A stretch of 64,000 nt of DNA from Clostridia bacterium (lineage in GTDB: Bacteria > Bacillota > Clostridia > Christensenellales > Aristaeellaceae), in NCBI GenBank assembly GCA_017519405.1, contig JAFWSH010000006.1:153653-217652 (forward strand). Reading direction: 5' to 3'. The position numbers and the translations under genes are program-made. Numbering within the stretch: position 1 is the first letter of the stretch; each line of letters starts with the position of its first letter. The notes under the pieces were generated by a model that was not told the origin of the DNA, searched no databases, and saw only the letters and a program-made list of their open reading frames with translations. This document shows, in pieces, positions 51,468-60,323 of this stretch.

Positions 51468-52166
51468 ATGCTGGACATCGGGAATGCCATGGATGTGATC
51501 CGGTTGAGACACAGCGTCAGGCAGTATCTGGAGAAGAAGATCCCGCCGGAGGTCCGGGCGGAGCTGGACCGCTGCGTGCAGGAGGTCAACCGGGCCGGCC
51601 GGCTGAATGTGCAGGTTTTTTATGACGAGCCCGGATGCTTTTCCTCCCGCATGGCCCACTACGGCCGCTTTGAGCATGCGGACAACTACATCGCCCTGGT
51701 GGGGGAGAAGGCCCCGGACCTGGAGGAGCGCTGCGGCTACTGGGGGGAGCAGCTGGTGCTGAAAGCCCAGGCCATGGGCCTGAACACCTGCTGGGTGGCC
51801 CTGACCCGGGGAAAGAGCAATGCGGCGGTGAAGCCCGGGGAGCGGGAGGTCATCGTCATCTCCCTGGGCTACGGAAAGACCCAGGGCAGCCCCCGGCGCA
51901 GCAAGACCGCGGCCCAGGTGAGCAGCCCGGCGGAGGATGCTCCGGCCTGGTTCCGCCGGGGAGTGGAGGCAGCCCTGCTGGCCCCCACCGCCGTGAATCA
52001 GCAGCGCTTCCGCTTTACCCTGTCGGATGGCAGCGTCGTCACCGCCGGCGCCGGGCACTTCGGCAGCCTGCTGAAGGTGGACCTGGGGATTGTGAAATGT
52101 CACTTCGAGCTGGGGGCCGGCCGGGAGAACTTCCGCTGGGCGGAGGAGACGGGCGCGGACGCCTGA
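51468..52166 (+). CDS. Nitroreductase-family flavoprotein
   Basis: 232 residues from the ATG at 51468, 7 bp after GGGGAGG. The flavin site is shown by RLRHSVRQYLEKKIP (Arg-Ser-Arg-type FMN-phosphate motif), GYWGEQLVLKAQAMGLNTCWVALTRG and LLAPTAVNQQRFRF. A short ferredoxin or second domain is absent. Substrates range from nitro-compounds to flavins in this family, and none can be assigned. It has its own promoter and appears to stand alone; the FlaA1-like gene starts 35 bp later. Confidence 0.85.
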   Translation: MLDIGNAMDVIRLRHSVRQYLEKKIPPEVRAELDRCVQEVNRAGRLNVQVFYDEPGCFSSRMAHYGRFEHADNYIALVGEKAPDLEERCGYWGEQLVLKAQAMGLNTCWVALTRGKSNAAVKPGEREVIVISLGYGKTQGSPRRSKTAAQVSSPAEDAPAWFRRGVEAALLAPTAVNQQRFRFTLSDGSVVTAGAGHFGSLLKVDLGIVKCHFELGAGRENFRWAEETGADA

Positions 52167-52201
52167 GACCGGTCAGCCCCGGACCATTGATTTAAAAGAA
52201 G

Positions 52202-54058
52202 GTGGATCCCATCAAATCCAAGAAAACGCTGCTCTGGATCCTGCTGGACACGGTAATTGTGGCGGGCAGCATGATCCTCTCCCTGCAGCTGCGCTTCGAC
52301 ATGGAGGCGCCTGCGGCCTATGCAACCCAGATGTGGCGCACCATCCCCATTCTGGTGGTCACCACCGTGGCGGCCCTTTGGCTGAACGGGGTGTACCGCA
52401 CCATCCTGAAATACGCCTCGGTGGAAACCTTCCTGCGGATCATCCTCTCCACCCTGGCCGGCACCGCCGTGACTTTCCTGGCCGCCCTGGTGACGAAGAT
52501 GGCCCTGGGCACCCAGAAGGAGACCAACGTGCTGCTGATGTCCCGGTCCATCTACTTTATGCAGTGGCTGAGCTCGGCCTTTGTGCTCCTGGGCAGCCGC
52601 TTTGTCTTCCGGATGCAGGACAGCGGCCTGAGGCGGCGTGCCCGGGAGAGCAGGAAGCGCATTCTGGTGGTGGGCGCGGGCTATGGCGGCGCCACCGTCA
52701 TCCGGGACATCCAGAACGGGCGCTACGGGGACGCCGCGGCGGTGGCCGTGGTGGATGACGACCCGGAGAAGGTGGGCAGCGATATTGCCCGGGTGCCCGT
52801 GGTGGGCGGCACCGATGCCCTGGCGGAGCATGTGCGGCGCACCGGCGCGGAGGAGATCATCATCGCCATCGCCACCCCCAAGGGAAGCCTCACCGGCCTC
52901 ATCGAGGAGGCCCTGGCCACGGGCTGCAAGGTGCGGATGTTCACCTCCGCCCAGGACATGAAGGGCGCGGCCGCCCGGGAGGTCAACATCGCCGACCTGC
53001 TGGGCCGCCCTGAGACCCACCTGGACATGACCGAGGCCCACAATTTCTTCACCGGCAAGCGGGTGCTGGTCACCGGCGGGGGCGGCTCCATCGGGGCGGA
53101 GCTCTGCCGGCAGATCCTGGCCTTCACCCCGGAGAAGCTGGTGCTCTACGACATCAGCGAGAACTACATGTACGATCTGTATTTCGAGCTGAAGGAGCGC
53201 TACGGGGAGATCGTGCGCAACACGGTGGTGCTGGAGGTGGGCAGCGTCCGGGATCCGGACAGCCTGTGCCACGTCATGGCCATGTACAAGCCCCACATCG
53301 TGATCCACGCCGCCGCCCACAAGCATGTGCCCCTGATGGAGGGCAGCCCGGAGCAGGCGGTGCTGAACAATGTGTTCGGCACCTACAACACTGCCTGCGC
53401 CGCCCGGGACGCCGGGGCCGAGCGCTTTGTGCTCATCTCCACCGACAAGGCGGTGAACCCCACCAACGTCATGGGCGCCAGCAAGCGCATGGCGGAGCTG
53501 ATCGTGGGGGCCATGCCCCACGGGAACACCGCCTTCATGACGGTGCGCTTCGGCAATGTGCTGGGGAGCCACGGCTCCGTGGTGCCCATCTTTGAGCGGC
53601 AGATCAAGGCCGGCGGGCCCGTCACCCTGACCCACCCGGACATCATCCGCTACTTCATGACCATCCCGGAGGCGGCCTCCCTGGTGCTGCAGGCGGCCTC
53701 CATGGCCAAGGGCGGTGAACTGTACATCCTGGACATGGGGGAGCCCGTGAAGATCAAGGACCTGGCGGAGCAGATGATTCAGCTCTACGGCACCGGGAAG
53801 GAGCAGATCGTCTACACAGGCCTGCGCCCCGGGGAGAAGCTCTATGAGGAGCTCCTGCGCAGCGAGGAGAACTCCACCGCCACCAGCAGGGAAAAGATCT
53901 TCATCGCCAAGCCCGAGGGCCACAGCTGGGCGGAGATCGAGCCCATGATGGCGGAGCTCCACCGCTGCATCGAGACCCGGGGCGACGTGAAGGCCTGCCT
54001 GCACCGGCTGCTCCCCACCTACCGGGAGCCGGAGGAGGTCAACGCTGCCCATACATAA
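52202..54058 (+). CDS. FlaA1/CapD-like membrane NDP-sugar 4,6-dehydratase/epimerase
   Basis: 618 residues from GTG 52202. The ribosome-like AAGAAGG sits against that codon, so the true start is uncertain. Four membrane helices (about 8-28, 42-60, 77-97, 112-136), a CoA-binding-like Rossmann domain (ILVVGAGYGGATVI) and an SDR domain from about 280 (VLVTGGGGSIGAEL). Catalysis: STDKAVNPTNVMGASKRM, with Met in place of Tyr, as in other FlaA1/CapD members. It modifies UDP-sugars for capsule, exopolysaccharide or glycoprotein glycans. It lies convergent to the phosphonate operon, suggesting a shared surface-glycan role. Confidence 0.9.
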   Translation: MDPIKSKKTLLWILLDTVIVAGSMILSLQLRFDMEAPAAYATQMWRTIPILVVTTVAALWLNGVYRTILKYASVETFLRIILSTLAGTAVTFLAALVTKMALGTQKETNVLLMSRSIYFMQWLSSAFVLLGSRFVFRMQDSGLRRRARESRKRILVVGAGYGGATVIRDIQNGRYGDAAAVAVVDDDPEKVGSDIARVPVVGGTDALAEHVRRTGAEEIIIAIATPKGSLTGLIEEALATGCKVRMFTSAQDMKGAAAREVNIADLLGRPETHLDMTEAHNFFTGKRVLVTGGGGSIGAELCRQILAFTPEKLVLYDISENYMYDLYFELKERYGEIVRNTVVLEVGSVRDPDSLCHVMAMYKPHIVIHAAAHKHVPLMEGSPEQAVLNNVFGTYNTACAARDAGAERFVLISTDKAVNPTNVMGASKRMAELIVGAMPHGNTAFMTVRFGNVLGSHGSVVPIFERQIKAGGPVTLTHPDIIRYFMTIPEAASLVLQAASMAKGGELYILDMGEPVKIKDLAEQMIQLYGTGKEQIVYTGLRPGEKLYEELLRSEENSTATSREKIFIAKPEGHSWAEIEPMMAELHRCIETRGDVKACLHRLLPTYREPEEVNAAHT

Positions 54059-54082
54059 AAAACACCGCCCCGGGCGGGGCGG
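54057..54082 (-). terminator. Terminator of the phosphonate operon
   Basis: On the minus strand CCGCCCC, loop GCCC, GGGGCGG, then TGTTTTTT. It overlaps the stop codon of the convergent gene. Confidence 0.82.
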
Positions 54083-54102
54083 CATCATCCGGAAGGGCGG
54101 CC

Positions 54103-55230
54103 TCAGGGCTTGCCCTGCCGGAGCCTTGCCATGAACCGTTCCTTGTTTTCCAGCGCCGTGGTGGTGGGACGACCCAGGTCGTCCCGGGCACCAATGGCGC
54201 TTTTTACTTCGATGAAGCACAGGCTGCCGGCGGCTTTCGCGGCCTCCAGCGCCCGGTCCAGGGCCTCGAAGCTGTCCACGCAGACGGCGCTGGGGTAGCC
54301 GCAGGCCCTCGCCACGGCGGTGAGGTCCGCCTGTCCCGCCACGGTGGGCATGCCCCCCACCGTCTCGTGGGCGCCGTTGTTGATGACGATGTGGATCAGG
54401 TTCGCCGGCCGCTGGGCGCCGATCACCGCCATGGCCCCCATGTGCATCAGGGCCGCTCCGTCCCCGTCAATGCACCAGACCCGCTCCTCCGGCTTCTGCA
54501 GGGCGATGCCCAGGGCGATGGAGGAGGCGTGGCCCATGGAGCCCACCGTCAGGAAGTCGTTCCCGTGGCCCTGCCCGGCGGCCTCCCGGATCTCAAACAG
54601 CTCCCGGCTGGCCTTGCCGGTGGTGGACACAATGGGGTCGTCCCCGGAGGCCGCCGCGATGTGCCGGATGATCTCCTCCCGGCGCAGAGTGAAGCTGTTT
54701 TCGTAGGTCACCTTCGGCGCGTCCGTCAGGGCGCCCTTGCGGATGACGAAGGCCACGTCCTTCCCCCGGGCCAGGAGCTCCCGGAACCGGGCCATCTGCT
54801 CCGCCAGCGCCTCCCGGGTGGTGTCCGGGCCCACCACAAAGGCGGCGATGTCCATGTCCTCCAGCAGCTTCAGCGTGATCTCCCCCTGCCAGATGTGCTG
54901 GGGCTCGTCGTGGACCCCGGGCTCCCCCCGCCAGCCCACCACAAAGATCACCGGGATGGCGTACACCTTCCCGTTCAGCAGGGACGCCGCCGGGTTGATG
55001 ATGTTGCCCTCGCCGCTGTTCTGCATGTACACCGCCGGCACCTTCCCGGTGGCCAGGTGGTAGCCCGCCGCCAGTGCCGCGCAGTTGCCCTCGTTGGCCG
55101 CGATGATGTGGTGCCGTCCGTCGATGCCGTACGTGGCCATCAGATAGTTGCACAGGGCCTTCAGCTGGCTGTCCGGCACCCCGGTCCAGAAGTCCGCCCC
55201 CAGGATCTCCACAAAGTCCTTGACGTTCAC
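54103..55230 (-). CDS. aepY: Phosphonopyruvate decarboxylase
   Basis: 375 residues, GTG start after GAGGAGAGG. Thiamine-diphosphate enzyme: FWTGVPDSQLKAL, ANEGNCAALAAGYHLATG (cofactor-activating Glu), MQNSGEGNIINP, and the ThDP/Mg motif CIDGDGAALMHM through VINNGAHETVGGM. Ending in the family-typical RFMARL tail. It decarboxylates phosphonopyruvate to phosphonoacetaldehyde, which makes formation of the C-P bond irreversible. Fourth gene of the operon and 36 bp after the lipoprotein gene. Confidence 0.93.
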   Translation of the reverse strand: MNVKDFVEILGADFWTGVPDSQLKALCNYLMATYGIDGRHHIIAANEGNCAALAAGYHLATGKVPAVYMQNSGEGNIINPAASLLNGKVYAIPVIFVVGWRGEPGVHDEPQHIWQGEITLKLLEDMDIAAFVVGPDTTREALAEQMARFRELLARGKDVAFVIRKGALTDAPKVTYENSFTLRREEIIRHIAAASGDDPIVSTTGKASRELFEIREAAGQGHGNDFLTVGSMGHASSIALGIALQKPEERVWCIDGDGAALMHMGAMAVIGAQRPANLIHIVINNGAHETVGGMPTVAGQADLTAVARACGYPSAVCVDSFEALDRALEAAKAAGSLCFIEVKSAIGARDDLGRPTTTALENKERFMARLRQGKP

Positions 55231-55266
55231 TGTCCCTCTCCTCGCTTCCGTCCCTGATTTCGTCCC

Positions 55267-56919
55267 TCACTCCAGGGCGTCCAGGCTGATCCACATGGCC
55301 GGGCGCACCCCGGTATAGCCCGTCTGGGTCAAACTGCTCAGGACGGAGTAGCTGGATGTATACACCAGCTGGGTGGCGGTGGAATCCCGCAGCAGCCACC
55401 AGGAGGACTTGGGGGTCACCACGGCGTGCTTCTTCCGGGCTTCCTGGGCGTGGGCGGTGTACTTGGGCTCGGCCCTCAGCAGGCTCCGATACTGCTCAAA
55501 CTCCGCCTTGCTCAGCAGGAAGACCTTGTCCTCGGTGGACGGGCCGGTGGCGGTGGGAAGGATCATCCCGCTCACCGCGGGGAGCGCTGACCGGATGAAA
55601 TCGTTGTTCAGCCAGTTCCGCAGGGAGCAGCTGGCCCAGTCAGCCGAGACCTTTTTGTTGTAGTCATAGCTGTGAAAGGACTTGTACTCCAGCACATTCT
55701 GGGCGATGAGGAGCACGGCGCCATCCTTCTGGTCCAGTACAATCCAGGTGATGTCGCCGTAGTAGTTCCCCAGCTGGACGATCCGCCCGGGGGTGTAGAC
55801 CGCCGTCTTGTCCGGGGCAGCCTGGGCGGCGGCCTCGTTGCTCTCCTCCGGGGCGTACCGCTTCTCGATGGTTTTCCTTCTGTAGTTCTCCACCACCTGG
55901 GCCTGGCCGTTCTTGAAGTCCTCCGCGTCCTCGAACTGGTAGTCGTAGGCGATCCCGCCCCGGTCATCGATGTAGCCGAACCTGTGGTCACTGTTCTCGA
56001 TGATGGCCATGCCGTCGGAGAAGAGGTGGAGCTTTGCGGCCCCCGGGATCACCTTCCAGGTTTTATTGGTGGCGTCGAAGAACAGGCTGTCCTGCTGGAC
56101 CCCGCCCAGCACGGTCTTTCCGGTGAACACCAGCCGCCCGTCCTCCGTACGGTATCCGTCCCCGAAGACCACAAAGCTGCCCAGCAGGTTCATGTCCGTG
56201 TCGTAGACCTCCTGGCCGCCGTGGGCGTTGGAGAGGATCAGCCCCTCCTTCTCCAGGAATTTGATTCCCCTGGAGGACACCGTCTTCCCGCTCAGGCTCA
56301 TGAACAGCTTGTCATGGTCCTTGGTCTGCCCCAGGAAGCCGATGCCGGGGAGGATCTCCGGCACCGACGTGAAGTCAAAGCCGCCGATCTTCTTCCCTGT
56401 GCTGATCTGCAGCATGCCGTAGGTGCTGGTGCCGCCGAATTTGCGGATAACGGCATAGTCCCCGGACACCATCTCCACATAGTCCTGGGAGACCAGGATG
56501 GTTTTCCCCGTATCCATGTCGATCAGGTGATAGTTTTTCGTGTCGCCCTTCATGCTGCCCACCGCGATGTGGTCCCCTTTGTAGAGGAGGTAGGCCCAGG
56601 TGGGTTCCACCACCATGTCGCCGTTTTCCAGGATGAGGCCCTCCCGGTCCGGATTGCCCTGAAGGGTGACGAAGAAGTAGTGCTTGCCGTCGATCTCCTT
56701 CTCCACAACGCTGTCCCAGACCGCGTCCGCGATGAGCTCGCCGCCCTTGCGCACGCCGATCTTGTTCCCCTCACGGAACTTCTCGAAGCCGTTGGCAGGG
56801 GCCTGCGTGGCCTGCGCCGGACTGCCGCCGTCCGCAGCGGGGGTTCCTCCCGTTGAAGAGCAGCCGGTAAGCACCAGGGCCAGCACCAGCATGAGGATGA
56901 TCAGAGCGCGTTTATTCAT
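55267..56919 (-). CDS. Lipoprotein with WG-like repeats and a DUF6273-type C-terminal domain
   Basis: 550 residues. A lipoprotein signal peptide ends in the lipobox LVLTGC (Cys at about 20). A Ser/Gly/Pro/Ala-rich linker follows. The middle (about 45-350) is a series of beta-rich units such as KGGELIADAVWDSV, RFGYIDDRGGIAYDY and the short FxDxxGxxx turns of WG repeats. The C-terminal domain (about 395-550) resembles DUF6273: GRIVQLGNYYGDITWIVLD, SLRNWLNNDF and GVRPAMWISL. It has no catalytic signature. Its place between aepZ and aepY is unexplained; a surface binding or display role is possible. Confidence 0.8.
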   Translation of the reverse strand: MNKRALIILMLVLALVLTGCSSTGGTPAADGGSPAQATQAPANGFEKFREGNKIGVRKGGELIADAVWDSVVEKEIDGKHYFFVTLQGNPDREGLILENGDMVVEPTWAYLLYKGDHIAVGSMKGDTKNYHLIDMDTGKTILVSQDYVEMVSGDYAVIRKFGGTSTYGMLQISTGKKIGGFDFTSVPEILPGIGFLGQTKDHDKLFMSLSGKTVSSRGIKFLEKEGLILSNAHGGQEVYDTDMNLLGSFVVFGDGYRTEDGRLVFTGKTVLGGVQQDSLFFDATNKTWKVIPGAAKLHLFSDGMAIIENSDHRFGYIDDRGGIAYDYQFEDAEDFKNGQAQVVENYRRKTIEKRYAPEESNEAAAQAAPDKTAVYTPGRIVQLGNYYGDITWIVLDQKDGAVLLIAQNVLEYKSFHSYDYNKKVSADWASCSLRNWLNNDFIRSALPAVSGMILPTATGPSTEDKVFLLSKAEFEQYRSLLRAEPKYTAHAQEARKKHAVVTPKSSWWLLRDSTATQLVYTSSYSVLSSLTQTGYTGVRPAMWISLDALE

Positions 56920-56943
56920 GAATCTTCTCTCCTTTGACGTGAA

Positions 56944-58059
56944 TCATAGTCCCAGGATCTCCCTGTACAGCTCCTCAATATCCTCCCCCTCCAGCCGGGC
57001 GGGGAAGTTCTTCAGCCGCACGGGGTTCACCCCCCGGCACAGCACCGGCAGGTCCTCCGCCTTCGCCGCGGGGGCCGGCAGGGCCATGCTGTCCACCAGC
57101 TGACCGAAGCGCGCCGCGGCCTCCTCCGTCGACGCGCAGCCCAGGGCCGCGTCCAGCTCCTCCATCGTCCGGCGCAGGTACGCCTCCCCCCGGGGGTCGA
57201 TGCACCGCTCCGGGTGCGCCGCCAGCCAGGGGAACAGCGCCTTGTTGCACAGGGCCGCGGCGTGGCCGTGGGCCAGGCGGTACAGGCTGGTGAGCTTGTA
57301 GCACATGGCGTGGCCCGCCGTGGTCTGGGTGATGTTGATGGCCCGCCCCGCCAGGTTCGCCGCCCGGAGCATGCCCTCGTTGCCCTTCTCCTCATTGACC
57401 AGGTACGCGTGCAGGTGTTCCCGGATCGCCCGGATGGCCTCCCGGGCAAAGTCCCGGCTCTCCGGCGTGCTGTTCACCGACCAGAAGGACTCCACCGCGT
57501 GGCTCAGGGCGTCCAGCAGCGTGCTCTTGCGCTGGTAGGCCGGCAAGGTTTCCAGGGTGTCCGGCGCAAAGAGCACCGTGGCGGGAATGCAGCTCTCATG
57601 GGCCACACTCTGCTTCTCCCCCTTGTAGTAGATCACCGCGAACCGGGTGGCCTCGGAGCCCGTGCCCGCCGTGGTGGGCAGGGCCATCAGCCGCACATCG
57701 TTGGGCCGGATCTCCTGCTCCAGATAATTCCGCTCCGGATCCATGTCGGCGTAGAGCTTGATGCACTTGGCCACGTCCATGGCCGAGCCGCCGCCCACCG
57801 CCAGGATCAGGCGGGTGCCCGCCGCCCGGAAGGCCACCACGCCCTTCACCACCGACTCATAGGCCGGGTTGGGGGCGAAGTCGCTGAAGGTCACCGCCCG
57901 GATCCCCAGCCGCGTTTCCAGGGTGTCGAAATACGCCTTCAGTCTCAGAAAGCGGAGGGCTTCGTCACACACCAGGAACAGGGTTTTCTCCCCCTCCTCC
58001 CGGAGCAGATCGTCCAGCCCGCCGTAGGGGGGCTCCACCCGGATATATCGCTGCGCCAT
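56944..58059 (-). CDS. aepZ: Phosphonoacetaldehyde reductase, iron-containing alcohol dehydrogenase
   Basis: 371 residues. Group III alcohol dehydrogenase fold: VGGGSAMDVAKCIK (NAD-binding), TTAGTGSEATRFAV, then the metal ligands Asp and His in LLDALSHAVESF and His residues in TTAGHAMCYK and RLAHGHAAAL. Lying 3 bp from the PEP mutase fusion and next to aepY, it most likely reduces phosphonoacetaldehyde to 2-hydroxyethylphosphonate. The absence of an aminoethylphosphonate transaminase in the operon supports that product over 2-aminoethylphosphonate. Confidence 0.88.
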   Translation of the reverse strand: MAQRYIRVEPPYGGLDDLLREEGEKTLFLVCDEALRFLRLKAYFDTLETRLGIRAVTFSDFAPNPAYESVVKGVVAFRAAGTRLILAVGGGSAMDVAKCIKLYADMDPERNYLEQEIRPNDVRLMALPTTAGTGSEATRFAVIYYKGEKQSVAHESCIPATVLFAPDTLETLPAYQRKSTLLDALSHAVESFWSVNSTPESRDFAREAIRAIREHLHAYLVNEEKGNEGMLRAANLAGRAINITQTTAGHAMCYKLTSLYRLAHGHAAALCNKALFPWLAAHPERCIDPRGEAYLRRTMEELDAALGCASTEEAAARFGQLVDSMALPAPAAKAEDLPVLCRGVNPVRLKNFPARLEGEDIEELYREILGL

Positions 58060-58062
58060 GGC

Positions 58063-60072
58063 TCACTCCTCCGCCGGAATCAGCCGGATGATGTCCTTGA
58101 AGGGCATCAGCATGCTGTCGCACTCCAGGGCCCGGTGGTTCTCCAGGATCATCCGGGCGGCCTTCTGGATGGCCGGCACCGTGGCCCGCATCAGCTGGTT
58201 GGCATAGATGATCACGTTGGCGCCCCGGGCCTTGAACTCCTCCTCCGTCACGGAGTTGAAGCTGGTGGGCACCAGCACTACCGGCGTGGCCTGGTCCTTG
58301 GCCCGGAACTTCTCCAGGAACTCGAAGATCTCCGCCGGATCCTTCTTCCGGCTGTGGATCATGATGGCGTCCGCGCCAGCCTCCACAAAGGCGAAGGCCC
58401 GGGTCAGGGCGTCCTCCATCCCCCGCTCCAGGATCAGGCTCTCGATCCGGGCGCAGATCATGAACTCCCGGGTCTTCTGGGCCTTCTTCCCCGCCCGGAT
58501 CTTGGCGGAGAAGTGTTCGATGGAGTCCTGGGTCTGCTGCACCTCCGTGCCGAAGAGGCTGTTCTTTTTCAGCCCCGTCTTGTCCTCGATGATCACCATG
58601 GAAACCCCCAGCCGCTCCAGGGTGCGCACCGTGTAGACGAAGTGCTCCGTCTTCCCGCCGGTGTCCCCGTCGAAGATGATGGGCTTGGTGGTCACCTCCA
58701 TGATGTCCTCAATGGTCCGGAAGCGGCTGGTCATGTCCACCAGCTCGATGTCCGGCTTGCCCTTGGCGGTGGAGTCGCACAGGGAGGAGATCCACATGGC
58801 GTCGAACTGGTGGGCGCCCCCGTCCTGGTGGACCACGCTGTTCTCCACCACCAGGCCCGTGAGCCCGTCGTGGGCCTCCATGGCGGTGATCAGCCCCTGG
58901 ATCTCAATGGCCCGGCGCAGCCGTCCCCGGCGGATGTCCGGCATGGCGATGTCCGAGCGGGCACGGCGCTCCAGCTCCCGGTACTTGTCGTCCCGGGCGT
59001 AGGGGAACTCCACCAGCCGCCCGCCGTAGCCCGCCAGGATGGAAACCACCTCATCCCGAATGGGCTTCTGGAAGCCCGTCACCCAGTCGTCCCCGTGGAC
59101 CACCATGTCCGGCTTGTACTTCTCCAGGTTCTCCCGGTAGCTCAGGCTCCTCTGCTCCACCACCTTCCACACCCCGGCGATGCTCTGGAACATGGCCGCC
59201 CGGTCAGCGTAAGGCACCAGGGGGAAGCGCTTGTAGGAGGCCACAGCCGCGTCGGACATCACCCCGATGATCAGCTTGCCCAGGCGCCGGGCCCGGCGGA
59301 TCAGGGCGATGTGTCCCCCGTGAAGGATGTCCGTGGAGAAGCACAGGTACACCGTCCGGTTCTCCACCTCCCGCAGCCGCCCGGAGACCGCCGCCAGGTC
59401 CTCCGGGTTGTCGATCTCGGCGCAGAGCATGTCCCCCACGTCCAGGGCGGCGATCCCACAGGCCCCGTCCAGCACGTTCAGGGCGTTCTCCGCGTAGACC
59501 TTCCGCTCCCCCCGCTCGCAGAAGGCGGCGATGCTCTCCAGCCATTTCCGCCAGTCCGCCCGCAGGAGCTTGTAGAGGGGCTGAGCCGCCACCGCGTGCT
59601 CAAAGAATTCGATGCCCACCTTCACCACCTGTCCGTCCCGGAGCACAGCCTTGAAGTCCTTCTCCGGCAGGGGCAGGGTGGAGGAGACCGCCATGCAGGA
59701 CCCCTCATGGGCCAGCACCCGGTCCACCACCCCGTTCTCGAACACCAGGTCCCCGTGCATCAGCAGAATGTCGTCGTCCAGGTATTCCCGGGCGCAGTAG
59801 ATGCTGTAGATGTAGTTGGTCTCCCGGAACACCGGGTTGGGCACGAAGGTGTAGTGCAGGGGCAGGTCCAGGCTCAGGCAATAGTTCTCCAGCACATCGG
59901 CAAAAAGCCCCGTGGTGATCACCACTTCCTTGATGCCCGCCTCTGCGATCTGGTTCAGCTGCCGGGACAGGATCGTCTCCCGGGGAGAGATCTCCGTCAT
60001 GCACTTGGGGTGCTCCGAGGTCAGCACCCCCATGCGGGTGCCCAGACCGGAATTCAGGATCAATGCTCTCAT
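58063..60072 (-). CDS. aepX: Trifunctional NTP transferase / cytidylyltransferase / PEP mutase fusion
   Basis: 669 residues. Domain 1 (1-230) is a LicC/PntC-like nucleotidyltransferase: GLGTRMGVLTSEHPK at 9-23 and HGDLVF (D108). Domain 2 (about 238-370) is a cytidylyltransferase of the HxGH type: HGGH at 251-254 and MVVHGDDW at 323-330. Domain 3 (about 375-669) is PEP mutase with EDKTGLKKNS at 496-505 and FDGDTGG at 467-473. Domains 2 and 3 together resemble Fom1 of fosfomycin biosynthesis, which both forms phosphonopyruvate and cytidylylates 2-hydroxyethylphosphonate. The extra domain 1 is unusual. It is first of a four-gene operon. Confidence 0.9.
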   Translation of the reverse strand: MRALILNSGLGTRMGVLTSEHPKCMTEISPRETILSRQLNQIAEAGIKEVVITTGLFADVLENYCLSLDLPLHYTFVPNPVFRETNYIYSIYCAREYLDDDILLMHGDLVFENGVVDRVLAHEGSCMAVSSTLPLPEKDFKAVLRDGQVVKVGIEFFEHAVAAQPLYKLLRADWRKWLESIAAFCERGERKVYAENALNVLDGACGIAALDVGDMLCAEIDNPEDLAAVSGRLREVENRTVYLCFSTDILHGGHIALIRRARRLGKLIIGVMSDAAVASYKRFPLVPYADRAAMFQSIAGVWKVVEQRSLSYRENLEKYKPDMVVHGDDWVTGFQKPIRDEVVSILAGYGGRLVEFPYARDDKYRELERRARSDIAMPDIRRGRLRRAIEIQGLITAMEAHDGLTGLVVENSVVHQDGGAHQFDAMWISSLCDSTAKGKPDIELVDMTSRFRTIEDIMEVTTKPIIFDGDTGGKTEHFVYTVRTLERLGVSMVIIEDKTGLKKNSLFGTEVQQTQDSIEHFSAKIRAGKKAQKTREFMICARIESLILERGMEDALTRAFAFVEAGADAIMIHSRKKDPAEIFEFLEKFRAKDQATPVVLVPTSFNSVTEEEFKARGANVIIYANQLMRATVPAIQKAARMILENHRALECDSMLMPFKDIIRLIPAEE

Positions 60073-60137
60073 GCTGCTGTTCCTCCCCTGGTATGGTGCC
60101 TGCGGGCCGTATGCCCGGAGGACTTCACTGCCCCTAC

Positions 60138-60165
60138 ATTATATGTTTTTGAAGACAAAACGCAA
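60138..60165 (-). promoter_or_regulatory. Promoter of the phosphonate operon
   Basis: On the minus strand TTGCGT, a 16-bp spacer, then TATAAT at 60138-60143. Confidence 0.65.
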
Positions 60166-60219
60166 GGGCCGGAGCCTGAAACAACCCTCGAAATCCACCC
60201 GAAAACCTCGAAAAAGCCA

Positions 60220-60248
60220 TTGACAAACAGGGGATCATAGGCTAAAAT
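60220..60248 (+). promoter_or_regulatory. Promoter of the str ribosomal operon
   Basis: TTGACA, a 17-bp spacer, then TAAAAT at 60243-60248, followed by a 75-nt leader. Confidence 0.78.
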
Positions 60249-60323
60249 GCAGAGGTTGAATACTGCACTTTGGCAGGTTCTCCTTTTTAAGGCGCGCCTG
60301 ACAGAGCAAGGAGGGATGACCGG

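Noticed and set aside
54103-60072. A complete fosfomycin pathway.
   Set aside because: Only the early steps are present. Fom3-type radical SAM methyltransferase and Fom4-type epoxidase genes are not seen, so an antibiotic product is not supported.
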